In this document: positions 1 through 8,357 of the stretch, piece after piece
How the letters are laid out: each line of letters begins with the position of its first letter
Numbering within the stretch: the stretch's first letter is position 1
From: Methylomicrobium lacus_A
Lineage (GTDB): Bacteria; Pseudomonadota; Gammaproteobacteria; Methylococcales; Methylomonadaceae
Assembly (NCBI RefSeq): GCF_041897535.1
Contig: NZ_CP169217.1
Coordinates: forward strand, 3,348,001-3,412,000
Direction of reading: 5' to 3'
Length of the DNA stretch: 64,000 nt
Notes under the pieces: model-generated
What the model was told of the DNA's origin: nothing
Database searches by the model: none
The model's input: the letters and a program-made list of their open reading frames with translations, nothing else
Position numbers and translations under genes: made by a program

Positions 1-338
1 AATCGATCGCGGCCGAGTTTGAGTGCAGCGCGCCCGAGCGGCCTAGCGATGATCTCGATTTTGCCGATGTGCACGGCCAGTATCACGTCAAACGCGCTTT
101 CGAAATCGCCGCGGCCGGAGCGCACAATCTTCTGATGCTCGGCCCGCCCGGCACCGGCAAATCGATGCTGGCCTCGCGCCTCCCGACCATATTGCCGCTG
201 CTGACCGAACAGCAGGCGCAGGAAACCGCCGCGATCGCCTCGGTCAGCGATCACGGACTCGATGTCGCGAACTGGCTGAGGCCGCCTTACCGTGCGCCGC
301 ATCATACCGCCTCGGCTGCGGCGTTGGTCGGTGGCGGA
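1..338 (+). pseudogene. comM: comM (yifB-type) 5' portion, interrupted by Tn7-like island
   Basis: This is an internal part of the Mg-chelatase-like AAA+ helicase ComM, which promotes branch migration during integration of transforming DNA. The open frame enters from the window edge and contains the Walker A motif GPPGTGKS and the family motif APHHT. It is cut after LVGGG, and the next in-frame residues (SNPRPGEISLAHNG) are found 50.9 kb away at 51237. The few codons after 338 belong to the transposon end. The GC-rich codon use is unlike the island that follows. Because the break lies just before the Walker B region, the gene is almost certainly inactive. Natural transformation would be expected to be reduced, although that is inference from ComM biology. 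Confidence 0.95.
334..338. repeat. Target-site duplication GCGGA (left copy)
   Basis: The five bases GCGGA directly precede the left terminus. The same five bases follow the right terminus at 51232-51236. Removing the island plus one copy restores an uninterrupted comM frame (GGG-SNP). Five-base duplications are the rule for Tn7-like elements. Confidence 0.93.
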
Positions 339-348
339 TGTCATTTTT

Positions 349-383
349 CATAATAAGTGCGACATTTTCAAAATAGATGCGAC
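349..383 (+). promoter_or_regulatory. Left-end TnsB-like binding repeats (two)
   Basis: Two 15-bp direct repeats, CATAATAAGTGCGAC (349-363) and CAAAATAGATGCGAC (369-383), lie 20 bp apart at the left terminus. They match three inverted copies at the right end (consensus CATAATARNTGCGAC). By analogy with Tn7 these should be transposase TnsB binding sites. Confidence 0.8.
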
Positions 384-642
384 AAATATACCAACTTTTC
401 CCCATCTAATTTAATGCTGTCCACTAAAATCGCCACCAGTTTCGGCACAAATTTATCCACCGATTCCAAATAAGATTACGTTAGTAGTGAATGTCAGCTT
501 TTGATGAGACCAAATTGGTGCTATCGACCCAAGACAGTCGCTCTTCTACAAAACCGACATTGAACGTGAAACTTCAGCGAAAGGGAAAAAGCATAGCTTT
601 TTGACGAGCCGCTGCAAGTACTTGTTGGGCACCATCACAGCA
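384..642. other. Non-coding segment inside left transposon end
   Basis: About 260 bp between the terminal repeats and the 3' end of the marR gene. I see no convincing reading frame or terminator here. It probably includes the rest of the transposon end. Confidence 0.5.
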
Positions 643-1140
643 TCAACCTTGCATGCTCAATCTATGCATAACCTGATGCCACCCAGTCTGAGCACTTGCC
701 CCAGCCTCTTCGAATACCGCTTGTAGCTGCCTCATCTGTGTACCGGTTAGCTGGGCCTCTAATTTTTCCCCAGTCGAGGTCAATAACAATTGCCGCACCC
801 GCCGGTCATGCTCGGCGGTGCTCATCGCTATCAGTTTCATTTCGATCAACTGACGCAAGGGCGCATTCAGCGCCTGCTTACTAATATTTAGCATGGTCAG
901 CAGGGCATTGACCGAAATCTGCGGATTTCGACCGACGAAATAGAGAATGCGGTGGTGAATCCGACCTAGGCCGCGCTGATCGAGAATGCGGTCGGGCTGT
1001 ACAGTGAAAGCACGGTAGCCGAAGTAAAACTGCTCGATGGCTAGGCGCAATGAGGCTTCGTCCGGCTTAGACGAGAGTGTGTCAGCAGCTGTAGCATTAT
1101 CATTGGGTGGGGTCTCGACAGAGGATATTTGGTCAACCAT
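643..1140 (-). CDS. MarR family transcriptional regulator
   Basis: A 165-residue winged-helix regulator of MarR type. After a low-complexity N-terminus of about 30 residues it has the dimerisation helix, then a helix-turn-helix (VNALLTMLNISKQALNAPLR, about 75-95) and a wing containing EHDRRVRQLLLT, the classic MarR D-x-R signature. It is divergent from the aminotransferase at 1213. The 72-bp gap holds two near-identical palindromes GTCAA-N5-TTGAC, one covering its own start codon, so autoregulation and control of the neighbour are likely. The ligand is unknown. Confidence 0.85.
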   Translation of the reverse strand: MVDQISSVETPPNDNATAADTLSSKPDEASLRLAIEQFYFGYRAFTVQPDRILDQRGLGRIHHRILYFVGRNPQISVNALLTMLNISKQALNAPLRQLIEMKLIAMSTAEHDRRVRQLLLTSTGEKLEAQLTGTQMRQLQAVFEEAGASAQTGWHQVMHRLSMQG

Positions 1141-1146
1141 ATTGAC
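1132..1146. promoter_or_regulatory. Operator-like palindrome 1
   Basis: GTCAACCATATTGAC is a perfect 5-bp inverted repeat with a 5-bp centre and overlaps the marR start codon. A second copy with the same arms lies 48 bp away. A MarR dimer site is the simplest reading. Confidence 0.6.
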
Positions 1147-1179
1147 ATTATATACGTTTAGCTATTAGTATGGCTATAG

Positions 1180-1194
1180 GTCAACTTTATTGAC
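1180..1194. promoter_or_regulatory. Operator-like palindrome 2
   Basis: GTCAACTTTATTGAC has the same arms and spacing as the copy at 1132-1146. It sits 19 bp before the aminotransferase start codon, where a bound repressor would block transcription of that gene. Confidence 0.6.
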
Positions 1195-1212
1195 GTTTGT
1201 AAATAGGTCGCC

Positions 1213-2373
1213 ATGAATTCTACGTTACCGCACCACAGCACTCATTTTTCTTCTCGTACCCACGATCTGCATCCGTCACCGATCCGGGAAATCCTGTCCG
1301 TCGTCAATCGTCCGGGTATGATCTCCTTTGCAGGCGGCCTACCGGCGGTCGATAGTTTCCCTCAATTCAGCCTGGACGCCATGCCGCAGTACATCCTGCA
1401 ATACGGTCCCAGTGAAGGCGAATGGGAACTCCGGCAGCGGATTGCCGAAGAACTGCACGAGCGAGGGTTTCAGTGCACAGCTGAGCAGGTGTTGATTCTT
1501 TCTGGTTCGCAGCAAGGCATCGATCTTGTCGCCAAACTGTTCATCGATCCCGGCACTGTAGTAGCGGTGGAGTCGCCAACCTATCTGGCGGCATTGCAGG
1601 TGTTCAGCTATTTCGGTGCCCGCTTCGTTGCTTACGATGCGGAGGCGCTAGATGTGCAAGCATTGCTGCGCGAAAAGCCATCTTTTGCCTATGCCATTCC
1701 AACTTTTCAGAATCCAAGCGGTCGTTGTCTTGATGCAAGTCAACGCAATGCCCTAGCTGACGCATGCGATACCGCTCGTCTTCCTTTGTTTGAGGACGAC
1801 CCTTACTGCGACTTGGTGTATGACCAATGCGAACGAACTCCGGTGTGTGCCCTGCTTCAGCAGGCACCGTGGATTTACCAAGGATCGTTTTCGAAGAGTC
1901 TGGCACCAGGATTGCGCCTCGGCTACCTTGTTGCATCTCCGGATTTGTTGCCTTTCCTGACACGCCTCAAGCAGGCGGCAGATTTGCACAGTAACCGCGT
2001 CAGCCAGTGGCTGGTATTGCAACAATTGAACGATTCGGAATACAGCAAGCGTTTGGAGGAACTCGCCGAAAACTATCGGCAACGTCGAAATTCTTTCGAA
2101 GGAGCGCTATGTCGCCATTTTGGCGACATAGCCAGTTGGCAGACTCCGCCCGGTGGTCTGTTCTTCTGGATTACTCTCAATCGGTGCATTGACACTCGTC
2201 TACTCTTGCCCAAGGCTATTGAAGCAGGTGTAGCCTTCATGCCCGGTGAACCATTCTTGCCTATGCAAGTGACTAGCTGCGGGCAACTGCGTCTCAACTT
2301 CAGTCACGCAAGCGAGGAGCAGGCTGATTCAGGTTTAAGAAAGCTGGCAGCGTTGGTGTACAGTTTCACTTGA
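1213..2373 (+). CDS. PLP-dependent aminotransferase (fold type I, MocR/2-aminoadipate-transaminase-like)
   Basis: A 386-residue aminotransferase resembling the catalytic half of MocR/LysN-type enzymes (2-aminoadipate or aromatic transaminases), without the GntR DNA-binding domain. Visible motifs are ISFAGGLP near residue 38, SGSQQGIDL (PLP phosphate contact), TFQNPSGR (substrate-binding Asn), EDDPYCDL (Asp pairing with the PLP ring) and GSFSKSLAPGLRLGY, whose Lys should bind PLP. The length is normal for the family. The substrate cannot be read from sequence. It lies divergent from, and is probably repressed by, the MarR protein, so the pair may be a small amino-acid-responsive catabolic module. 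Confidence 0.85.
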   Translation: MNSTLPHHSTHFSSRTHDLHPSPIREILSVVNRPGMISFAGGLPAVDSFPQFSLDAMPQYILQYGPSEGEWELRQRIAEELHERGFQCTAEQVLILSGSQQGIDLVAKLFIDPGTVVAVESPTYLAALQVFSYFGARFVAYDAEALDVQALLREKPSFAYAIPTFQNPSGRCLDASQRNALADACDTARLPLFEDDPYCDLVYDQCERTPVCALLQQAPWIYQGSFSKSLAPGLRLGYLVASPDLLPFLTRLKQAADLHSNRVSQWLVLQQLNDSEYSKRLEELAENYRQRRNSFEGALCRHFGDIASWQTPPGGLFFWITLNRCIDTRLLLPKAIEAGVAFMPGEPFLPMQVTSCGQLRLNFSHASEEQADSGLRKLAALVYSFT

Positions 2374-2424
2374 ATAGTCTGGCAGTAAGCCTGGAAGAGG
2401 CTTTGTCCGCTTTGGAGACCACTA

Positions 2425-2640
2425 CTGAATGACCGTTGACCCTTTTCGGTCTTTCAAGCACTATTCCTTGAGTTCTGCTCGCTGTCAATAAGCGGACTCA
2501 CGATATCCCCCGTCGAATTTGCACTTTTCGAGTGGACCCAACTGCGTCTCATGATATCCGGATCTGTTTATCACCCCGTTTTAGGATGATAGGCCGTTAG
2601 CGAACCTGGCTAACGTCAAAGATTTGTTGTAAAATTGCCT
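2425..2640 (+). other. Diverged cassette-array leader relic
   Basis: The stretch GACCCTTTTCGGTCTTTCA and the following 40 bp resemble the start of the two leaders at about 19171 and 25929, though more diverged. It lies upstream of the first cassette pair (2733-3929), in the position an integron attI would occupy. Two GTTRRRY-like cores are present nearby (2598 and 2687). No integrase gene is present. Confidence 0.4.
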
Positions 2641-2732
2641 AAAAGCGGGAAGATAAACCGAAACCACTTAATTTTTTATTAGGCCGGTTAAGTGCTGTCC
2701 ATTCTGCAATATCCATACAATAAGGAAGACTT

Positions 2733-3026
2733 ATGACTAATGAACAATCCCTGACCAAGTGGCTAGAAGAAAATACGGCCCTCTCATGGACAAGATCTGG
2801 TGGAGATGAACCGCCAGTAAAACTAGACAGGTTATATATCAATCGTAGTGAAGGTTATGAAGTTAGAGACTTTATCCTGAAGTACTACAAACATTGCAAC
2901 TTGAAGCACAGTCCTAGCAACTACGAAAAATCGCTTAATAAAATAATGGCTTATAAAAAAGGGGAAAAAATTAAAACGCAAGACCTTTTAGATTGTTTAG
3001 AAGGTCTGCTTAGTAACTCTAAATAG
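2733..3026 (+). CDS. Hypothetical protein, probable integron cassette gene
   Basis: A 97-residue soluble protein with no family I recognise. It is charged and mostly helical in appearance, with a Lys-rich C-terminal half. A good ribosome site (AAGGAAG) lies about 7 bp before the ATG. It is followed within 10 bp by an attC-like palindrome (3032-3109) and then by a HEPN cassette gene, so it is best read as the gene of an integron-type cassette. Function is unknown; small cassette proteins of this sort are often antitoxin, immunity or anti-phage factors, but nothing in this sequence shows that. Confidence 0.65.
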   Translation: MTNEQSLTKWLEENTALSWTRSGGDEPPVKLDRLYINRSEGYEVRDFILKYYKHCNLKHSPSNYEKSLNKIMAYKKGEKIKTQDLLDCLEGLLSNSK

Positions 3027-3031
3027 CGCAT

Positions 3032-3109
3032 GCCTATCAAGTGCGTCAGCCGTAAGCGGAGCCGCTTCGTTCTGCCGCTTTCGGATGCCGGTTACGCACA
3101 GCGCTAGGC
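3032..3109 (+). repeat. attC-like recombination site
   Basis: A 78-bp imperfect palindrome starting GCCTATC and ending GCTAGGC. Arms GTGCGTCAGCCG / CGGTTACGCAC and an inner AAGCGGAGCCGCTT hairpin can fold together. Both core boxes deviate by one base from RYYYAAC/GTTRRRY. It sits exactly between two short same-strand genes. Confidence 0.65.
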
Positions 3110-3116
3110 TTCTTCC

Positions 3117-3929
3117 ATGGAAATCGACATCACTTTCTCATGTCAGTGTGGCGCTTTCGTCGATGAAACGATCACATGTGATGGCCCTGATGTCGATCCC
3201 GAGAATGATCCAGCTAGCCTTCGTGACTACTGGGAAACCATCAGTTGCGAAGGTTGCGGGAAGGATTACGATACTCACATCGTTTGCACGCTTTCCGATA
3301 CCAACATTTTCGTGCCAAATGTTGTCGATCTTAACTTCGATGTTCACAAGCTCTTCGAGCAAGAGGACGTGGTATCGGAAATCGAGAGTACCCGGCAACT
3401 GGATGTCTACCGCAAAGTATCCACGGACGTTATTTCGCTGTTGCGGCATCCGCATCCCGCAGAGGTCCAGGCAACTTTGAACAACATGCTTTTCGCCCAA
3501 GTAGTAACTGCTACGGAAGCCTATCTTTCGAGCAGCTTCATTTCGACGGTCGTTAATGATGACGCACTTATTCGACGCCTTGTCGAAACCGACCCTGAGT
3601 TGGCGAAGAGGCAATTCTCATTGAGGGAGATATTCACCCAATGGGAAGATCTGAAGCGCCTAGTTGCACGCTATCTCAGGGATTTGATCTTCCACGACCT
3701 CAAGAAGGTCAAGCCAATGTATCTATTCGTCTTGGATATCGACTTCGGTGATGTCGCTTGGCTTTTCAAGGCCATTATTGTCCGCCACGATTGTGTTCAC
3801 CGCAACGGGTTTGACAAGGATGGGAATCAGCAAAAAATAGAAAGCGGGGCCATCATCGAGCTTGTAAAACAGTGCACCCACCTTGTTGCAGAAATTGAGG
3901 AACAACTCATTGCACGCCGAGAAACCTAA
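3117..3929 (+). CDS. HEPN-domain protein with N-terminal zinc ribbon (cassette gene)
   Basis: A 270-residue protein. The first 60 residues hold CQCG and CEGCGK, a probable zinc ribbon. The C-terminal helical domain contains RHDCVHRNG at about 225, which fits the HEPN ribonuclease signature R-x4-6-H with a polar residue after Arg. HEPN proteins are RNases in toxin-antitoxin, abortive infection and CRISPR systems; here the RNase role is inference from the motif. The ATG lies 8 bp after one attC site and the stop codon is inside the next (3924-3988), so this is a complete gene cassette. No separate antitoxin is evident, unless the 97-residue gene before it serves. Confidence 0.7.
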   Translation: MEIDITFSCQCGAFVDETITCDGPDVDPENDPASLRDYWETISCEGCGKDYDTHIVCTLSDTNIFVPNVVDLNFDVHKLFEQEDVVSEIESTRQLDVYRKVSTDVISLLRHPHPAEVQATLNNMLFAQVVTATEAYLSSSFISTVVNDDALIRRLVETDPELAKRQFSLREIFTQWEDLKRLVARYLRDLIFHDLKKVKPMYLFVLDIDFGDVAWLFKAIIVRHDCVHRNGFDKDGNQQKIESGAIIELVKQCTHLVAEIEEQLIARRET

Positions 3930-3988
3930 TTTTCGTTCGAGGCGGCCTGTGCGGCTTTTCGCGCGGGCGCCTCAACTCCACGTTGAAC
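3924..3988 (+). repeat. attC site
   Basis: A 65-bp site from ACCTAAT to GTTGAAC. The arms GTTCGAGGCG / GCGCCTCAAC pair imperfectly. The left core covers the stop codon of the HEPN gene, which is usual for compact gene cassettes. Confidence 0.7.
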
Positions 3989-4234
3989 GAGCAGTTTGTG
4001 ACCCATATTAGCCGTTCGAAAATGTGATATGAATGGCAGAAGGTGGTCGACAGCACTCGATGGTGATTGAACTGGTGCTATTGGCCGATGGCTGCCGATG
4101 TATATAGCTAAAATCCGGTAACTGCTTTGGAATAGAAATAGCGTAATAGTTAAGTTATTGATATTTATGGGTGCCTTGAAAATCTGGAGTCCATAAACTG
4201 TCGAAGTTCACAGAGTGCCGAAAACCGTCTGTCG
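3989..4234. other. Non-coding segment after cassette pair
   Basis: About 245 bp with no plausible gene. Nothing recognisable beyond the end of the last attC. Confidence 0.4.
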
Positions 4235-5155
4235 TCAACTTTTATTGCATCCCATCGGAATCAGCCACGAAGCCGAGGGTTTGTCATGCTTAACATAGTC
4301 TGCGGTCGGTATTTTCTCCCTGATTACGCGTTCCAATTCCTCAATGCTGACGAGATAACGGTCCAGGTTCTTTCGTGTCGCCTCTGACGTATTCGGCACG
4401 ATCCAGGCGATTGCCCGCTCATCTTGGCCGGTGCCGCGGATAATTACTTTCCAGAAAGCGTCAGGGGTTTCCAAGCCATGACTTTGTAGAAAGAAGTCAT
4501 CGGCCGGATTATTGCCCCACACTACGCCACCGATGACCAGAAGCTCATCAATGTCTCGGTAGCACTCGACTATCTCTTCCGTTTCCAGCCAGGCGCCGCG
4601 ATTCATTTGCGAAGTTTGCGGCAGAATATTGGTCATAAAATTTGACTGCTTAATCGCCACTTCGGAGGCATCCAGATGATTGGCCGGCACCTGATGTCCA
4701 CGGTCATAGCCATGCCCATAGGCTTTCGCTGAGATTTGCTGGCATTCTGCTGGTACCTTGGTATCCAGCATGAATTTATCGTAACGTTTCGAGTTGCCCT
4801 CATCATGCTGGGCCGTATAACGAAACTTGACCGGTCCCCTTTTTGCGCAATCCACCCAAACCGTGAAACCTTCATAGTCGAGTTGGATGAGATCGCCTTG
4901 CCGATTGGCCTTTTCAGTTCCTGTCGTTAGAGGGACTATCGACTGTTTGTCCTCCTCACTTAACAGAACGGATGGCGTTGAGCGCTTCGTGGTACTAGCT
5001 TTTTCTGCTGCTCGATGGCAATGATATTCACCCGTTTTGCGGTTATTATGACAGCCTTCCACATTCAGCCTGCCAGGATGAGCAACCGAATAATGACTTA
5101 GACCAAGCCCGATAAGGATCAAGAAAATGCGCTGAAGTGATGTAAGTTTTTTCAT
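4235..5155 (-). CDS. Secreted DNA/RNA non-specific endonuclease (NUC1 type)
   Basis: A 306-residue nuclease from the chosen start; an upstream ATG at 5206 adds 17 residues. This start gives a clean signal peptide (MKKL, hydrophobic run, SVA-HPG). A short Cys/His segment GCHNNRKTGEYHCHR follows at about 35-50, then the ββα-Me nuclease domain with the DRGHQVPANH motif, whose His is the general base, and the metal-ligand Asn in the MTNILPQTSQMN segment. Proteins of this family cut DNA and RNA with Mg2+ in the periplasm or outside the cell. It stands alone on the minus strand between a cassette pair and a MITE, and no inhibitor gene is visible beside it. Confidence 0.85.
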   Translation of the reverse strand: MKKLTSLQRIFLILIGLGLSHYSVAHPGRLNVEGCHNNRKTGEYHCHRAAEKASTTKRSTPSVLLSEEDKQSIVPLTTGTEKANRQGDLIQLDYEGFTVWVDCAKRGPVKFRYTAQHDEGNSKRYDKFMLDTKVPAECQQISAKAYGHGYDRGHQVPANHLDASEVAIKQSNFMTNILPQTSQMNRGAWLETEEIVECYRDIDELLVIGGVVWGNNPADDFFLQSHGLETPDAFWKVIIRGTGQDERAIAWIVPNTSEATRKNLDRYLVSIEELERVIREKIPTADYVKHDKPSASWLIPMGCNKS

Positions 5156-5305
5156 GGGCTTTGTCGTAAGTAAGAAGGAAAACACCATTATAGATTCAAA
5201 AAGCATTGAGCTCTGTTGGAAGCTAGCTTTCTACCCATCAATAAAAGTATGCCTGGGAGCCATCTTAAGTTAACTGAAACGGAAGAATCAGTATAATAGC
5301 TAGCT

Positions 5306-5435
5306 TATCACGACGGCTTTGTTGCATAGATCGGTAACTCATTGAATTTAATTGGCTTCTTTAAAGTAAAAATTTGTAATTTTCCAATAAAAACAAATTG
5401 ATAGGCTTTATTTGTGCAGCAAAGTCTATCACGAC
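5306..5435. mobile_element. 112-bp MITE of IS903 (IS5 family) type with 9-bp TSD
   Basis: The core at 5315-5426 begins GGCTTTGTTGCATAGATC and ends with its imperfect inverse (GCAGCAAAGTC). The flanks at 5306-5314 and 5427-5435 are both TATCACGAC, a perfect 9-bp duplication. IS903-group elements have GGCTTTGTTG termini and make 9-bp duplications. The interior is AT-rich and cannot encode a transposase. Confidence 0.85.
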
Positions 5436-5616
5436 CTGAAGCAGACGATTAACTAAAGTTATAGCCTTTAGAAGTACCTTCTTTTGAAGAGGAACGAACT
5501 GGCTGGTTTATAAAATCTTAGGCGGCGGCTTTGAGCAGTAATCTGCAATAAACATGATTTTCTTTCATTCAGTTTACACTACTGCGAAATTCCAGCTCCA
5601 CTGTAATAATACTTCC

Positions 5617-7338
5617 ATGTCAGTCATCAACAAACAACCGATTGTCATTACTGACCTGCCAAATAATGACAAACGCCTCACAGTAATGTGGTACTGCGGT
5701 TTGAAGAGAAACAATTTGGCTCCTTCAGAACCAACAGTAGTGGTTTGTTTTAAACATTTTTCTAGTTTAATAACTAAACTCGAATTTCACGAAGTTGGGA
5801 TTACTCATATTGGTCAACTCAGAATTGGAACCGTCTGGAAAAACCAACAATTAATCGAGGAAAATAACTACGAAGAACATTTATTCGAGGTGGATGGCAA
5901 CGATAACGGTTGGCAGATTGCTAATACTTGGAGTTCTGTCAGCAAGGACGATAATACTTGGTTAATACCAAATCTAACATACGGTCTTGGTGATAAAGAG
6001 AATTGTGCATCTGCAAAGGTTGTAAAATTTTCTGTTGCTGGTAATCCAAATGGGCTTATCATTCCTTGTATGGAAGTATTTTCCAGGATGTATGGCCGTT
6101 CGCAACACCTTAAAAAAACTTTGATCAACTATCCATTAGAGCAGGCAATGGAAAAACTGATCTACAAGGATGTCCAACCACAAATCCCCAATACTTGGCT
6201 ATTAACCGTAACACGAGATTGCTTAAACGATGACGCGGTTTACTTGGCGCATCTCAAGCATGATCCAATCACTTACGCTAGAACCAATCGAATATGGCAT
6301 TCGCTTCAGAAATCCTATACTGACTCGGACCGAAAACTTGCATTTCCTGTAATCCCACCTTGTTTTTCAGGAAAGTTACAGCTTAAAGTGAAAGGGCTCT
6401 GGTTAGATAAAAAGAAAACAAGGTTCCTAGGTCTGCAAATCTTAGGTTGTAGTGATCCTCTAGGTCCAGACATCTATTTGGACCGTGAAAATACCAATCT
6501 GTCGGAAATCAAGAAAAAAGAGGGCGGAACAGCCTATCTTTACAAGCGAACTAGATTCTTAACGGATGAAATAAAGCTTACCAGTAGAGATGAGCCAGGC
6601 CGAAATCAAGAGACAATCCAGATATTTAACGAGCCGATTGAAATTATTGGTGACCCAAGAGAGATAAATCGCGTTATTCGTTCTGAAAAGGAAACAGGTG
6701 AAATACGTATCTTGAGAAACGAGACGGATATTAGTCATTATTCTGGTGGTGACGAATATGGATCGAAACTTCATATTCAATCCGCGTCATTGGAAACACC
6801 GCAAAAGATTGTTCCAACAATGTTTATAAACATATGGAATAGCTTGCGGAAAATGGCTGCCGACGGAAAGATCATGTCTGCCTATAGTATAGACGCGGCT
6901 GGAAATATAATCGGATCAGATGAAATGCCAGGCTTGATTAGTCTTCCAACGCAAGGCATTCCCGATAAAGTAAAACTAAGTAAAGAGATTATCAATTGGT
7001 TATATATGGGGCCATATAGTGACGTCCCACGTAAACTGTTGATCGCACATCTCAGAACAACCAACGGCAATTGCTATCTTTTGGAAATAGAAAGACGTAT
7101 TGGTCGAGCATCAGAAGAGACAGATAGCTTCAAGGGGCTTGTTGTTCGTTCTGACCACAACCGTGACTTCATCAATCAACTTGATCAATTATTGATTAAA
7201 ATCGTGAAATCCAAAGGAGTATTTGACAAGTGTATTAATGGTCATTCTGGTTTTGCCACATTTAATCACGTATCTGATGAAGATGGAGGGATGGAGAGAG
7301 CTATTTCAAATGGATTAAAGAAGGTAGGGCTGAAATGA
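5617..7338 (+). CDS. Large unknown protein, possibly TnsE-like
   Basis: A 573-residue protein from this ATG, or 594 from 5554; I prefer the later start because the segment before it is low quality and neither has a strong ribosome site. The N-terminus (ITDLPNNDKRLTVMWYCG) and the last 120 residues (LLIAHLRTTNGNCYLLEIER, then a segment ending SGFATFNHV) are reminiscent of Tn7 TnsE, the factor that directs Tn7 into replicating mobile DNA. This is memory-based pattern similarity, not a computed match. Against it, tnsE normally lies beside tnsABCD, whereas this gene is about 38 kb away. The alternative is a PD-(D/E)XK-like protein of unknown role. A tiny gene overlaps its stop. Confidence 0.4.
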   Translation: MSVINKQPIVITDLPNNDKRLTVMWYCGLKRNNLAPSEPTVVVCFKHFSSLITKLEFHEVGITHIGQLRIGTVWKNQQLIEENNYEEHLFEVDGNDNGWQIANTWSSVSKDDNTWLIPNLTYGLGDKENCASAKVVKFSVAGNPNGLIIPCMEVFSRMYGRSQHLKKTLINYPLEQAMEKLIYKDVQPQIPNTWLLTVTRDCLNDDAVYLAHLKHDPITYARTNRIWHSLQKSYTDSDRKLAFPVIPPCFSGKLQLKVKGLWLDKKKTRFLGLQILGCSDPLGPDIYLDRENTNLSEIKKKEGGTAYLYKRTRFLTDEIKLTSRDEPGRNQETIQIFNEPIEIIGDPREINRVIRSEKETGEIRILRNETDISHYSGGDEYGSKLHIQSASLETPQKIVPTMFINIWNSLRKMAADGKIMSAYSIDAAGNIIGSDEMPGLISLPTQGIPDKVKLSKEIINWLYMGPYSDVPRKLLIAHLRTTNGNCYLLEIERRIGRASEETDSFKGLVVRSDHNRDFINQLDQLLIKIVKSKGVFDKCINGHSGFATFNHVSDEDGGMERAISNGLKKVGLK

Positions 7339-7466
7339 CTATCCACTTTTTTAAAGCCAAATTGCTCAAATCCAGAAACGGATGGTTTTCGGAAAGTTCC
7401 TACAACGTCAACCATTCAGGTTCTTTTGAGTCCGTGAGACTTAGGCTCAGGGCATTGGCTGGATAA
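7335..7466 (+). CDS. Small 43-aa ORF coupled to the upstream gene
   Basis: Its ATG overlaps the stop codon of the preceding gene (ATGA), the hallmark of translational coupling. The 43-residue product begins MTIHFFKAKLLKSRNGWFSE and is basic. It could be a genuine small partner, or the 5' stub of a deleted downstream gene, because the following 900 bp hold no frame continuing it. No homology recognised. Confidence 0.35.
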   Translation: MTIHFFKAKLLKSRNGWFSESSYNVNHSGSFESVRLRLRALAG

Positions 7467-8287
7467 GGAATCCCTATGTTTACGCTCTTGTACTGGGCTT
7501 AAATTCGAATTAAGAGCATGGGCGCCAGTTCATAGGCCACCTTAAACTATTGAGAAAGACACGACTCCCCCTCCATAGCAGGCCCCTATGGTCTTGTGGT
7601 TCATGTGCTCGGCAAATTGGCCGCCTCTATGTTTTACTGGAACTTCTTGCGCGTTAGCGCTTATTCTATAAGATTTCATGAATCAGCCAGATGTTCCTAT
7701 TGGGATAGGCTCTTAATGTCTTTGCCGAACGCATGTGGCGATCGATGAAATGCGAGTGTGTTTAGTTTATCTACACGCTTATGATTCGGTTGCGCAGGCG
7801 AGAGCCTCGATCATGCAATAATTGGTACAATCGATCTAGGCCACATTAAAGCCTGGATTGAAAAACACCCTTGTATCAGGATTATATGGGCATGTTGCCA
7901 CAGGTTAAAATGGCAGTGCATATTCCACCTCAAATCAGCCACCCATTTCGATTGAAAACCGCCACCTATTCCTATGCGATACAGACCATCGATTCCGATA
8001 TGATTACGCCAGTATTGAATGACGGCTTTTGGACGAGATGAATTGTCGCAATCGACCCCTTTGAGACATTCGGGTATGGATTTAAGCTTCCCGATACCGG
8101 TCATAGGTAAAGTAATTAGCACTACCGACTCAAATTGACCAGCCAAAATAGATGAGCTGATACCGGAGAAAAAACCTTCTTTTAGTAGTTGTAGTGTTGA
8201 TTTTGCCCTTTGCTGCCATAGCGCAGAATACGCTATGCTCAGGAAAATAGGCGACGTTTCACACAAAATATTTTTACAGGCCGCTAC
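7467..8287. other. Non-coding/decayed segment with IS21-like end relic
   Basis: No credible gene: the one long minus-strand frame here (7811-8266) has no domain and an odd composition. Within it, about 7907-7998 (read on the minus strand) shows spaced repeats of the type GGAAT...GGTGG...TTT, typical of IS21-family termini. A similar, oppositely oriented set occurs at 21072-21162. Confidence 0.4.
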
Positions 8288-8357
8288 ATGTACGGTATCA
8301 TTTTAGCAACGCGGTGGACATGTTTTGAGCAACCGCAATTAGTGGGAGTACTGAGCT

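Noticed and set aside
7811..8266. 151-residue minus-strand reading frame
   Set aside because: No domain, odd composition, and it overlaps IS21-like terminal repeats; judged non-coding.
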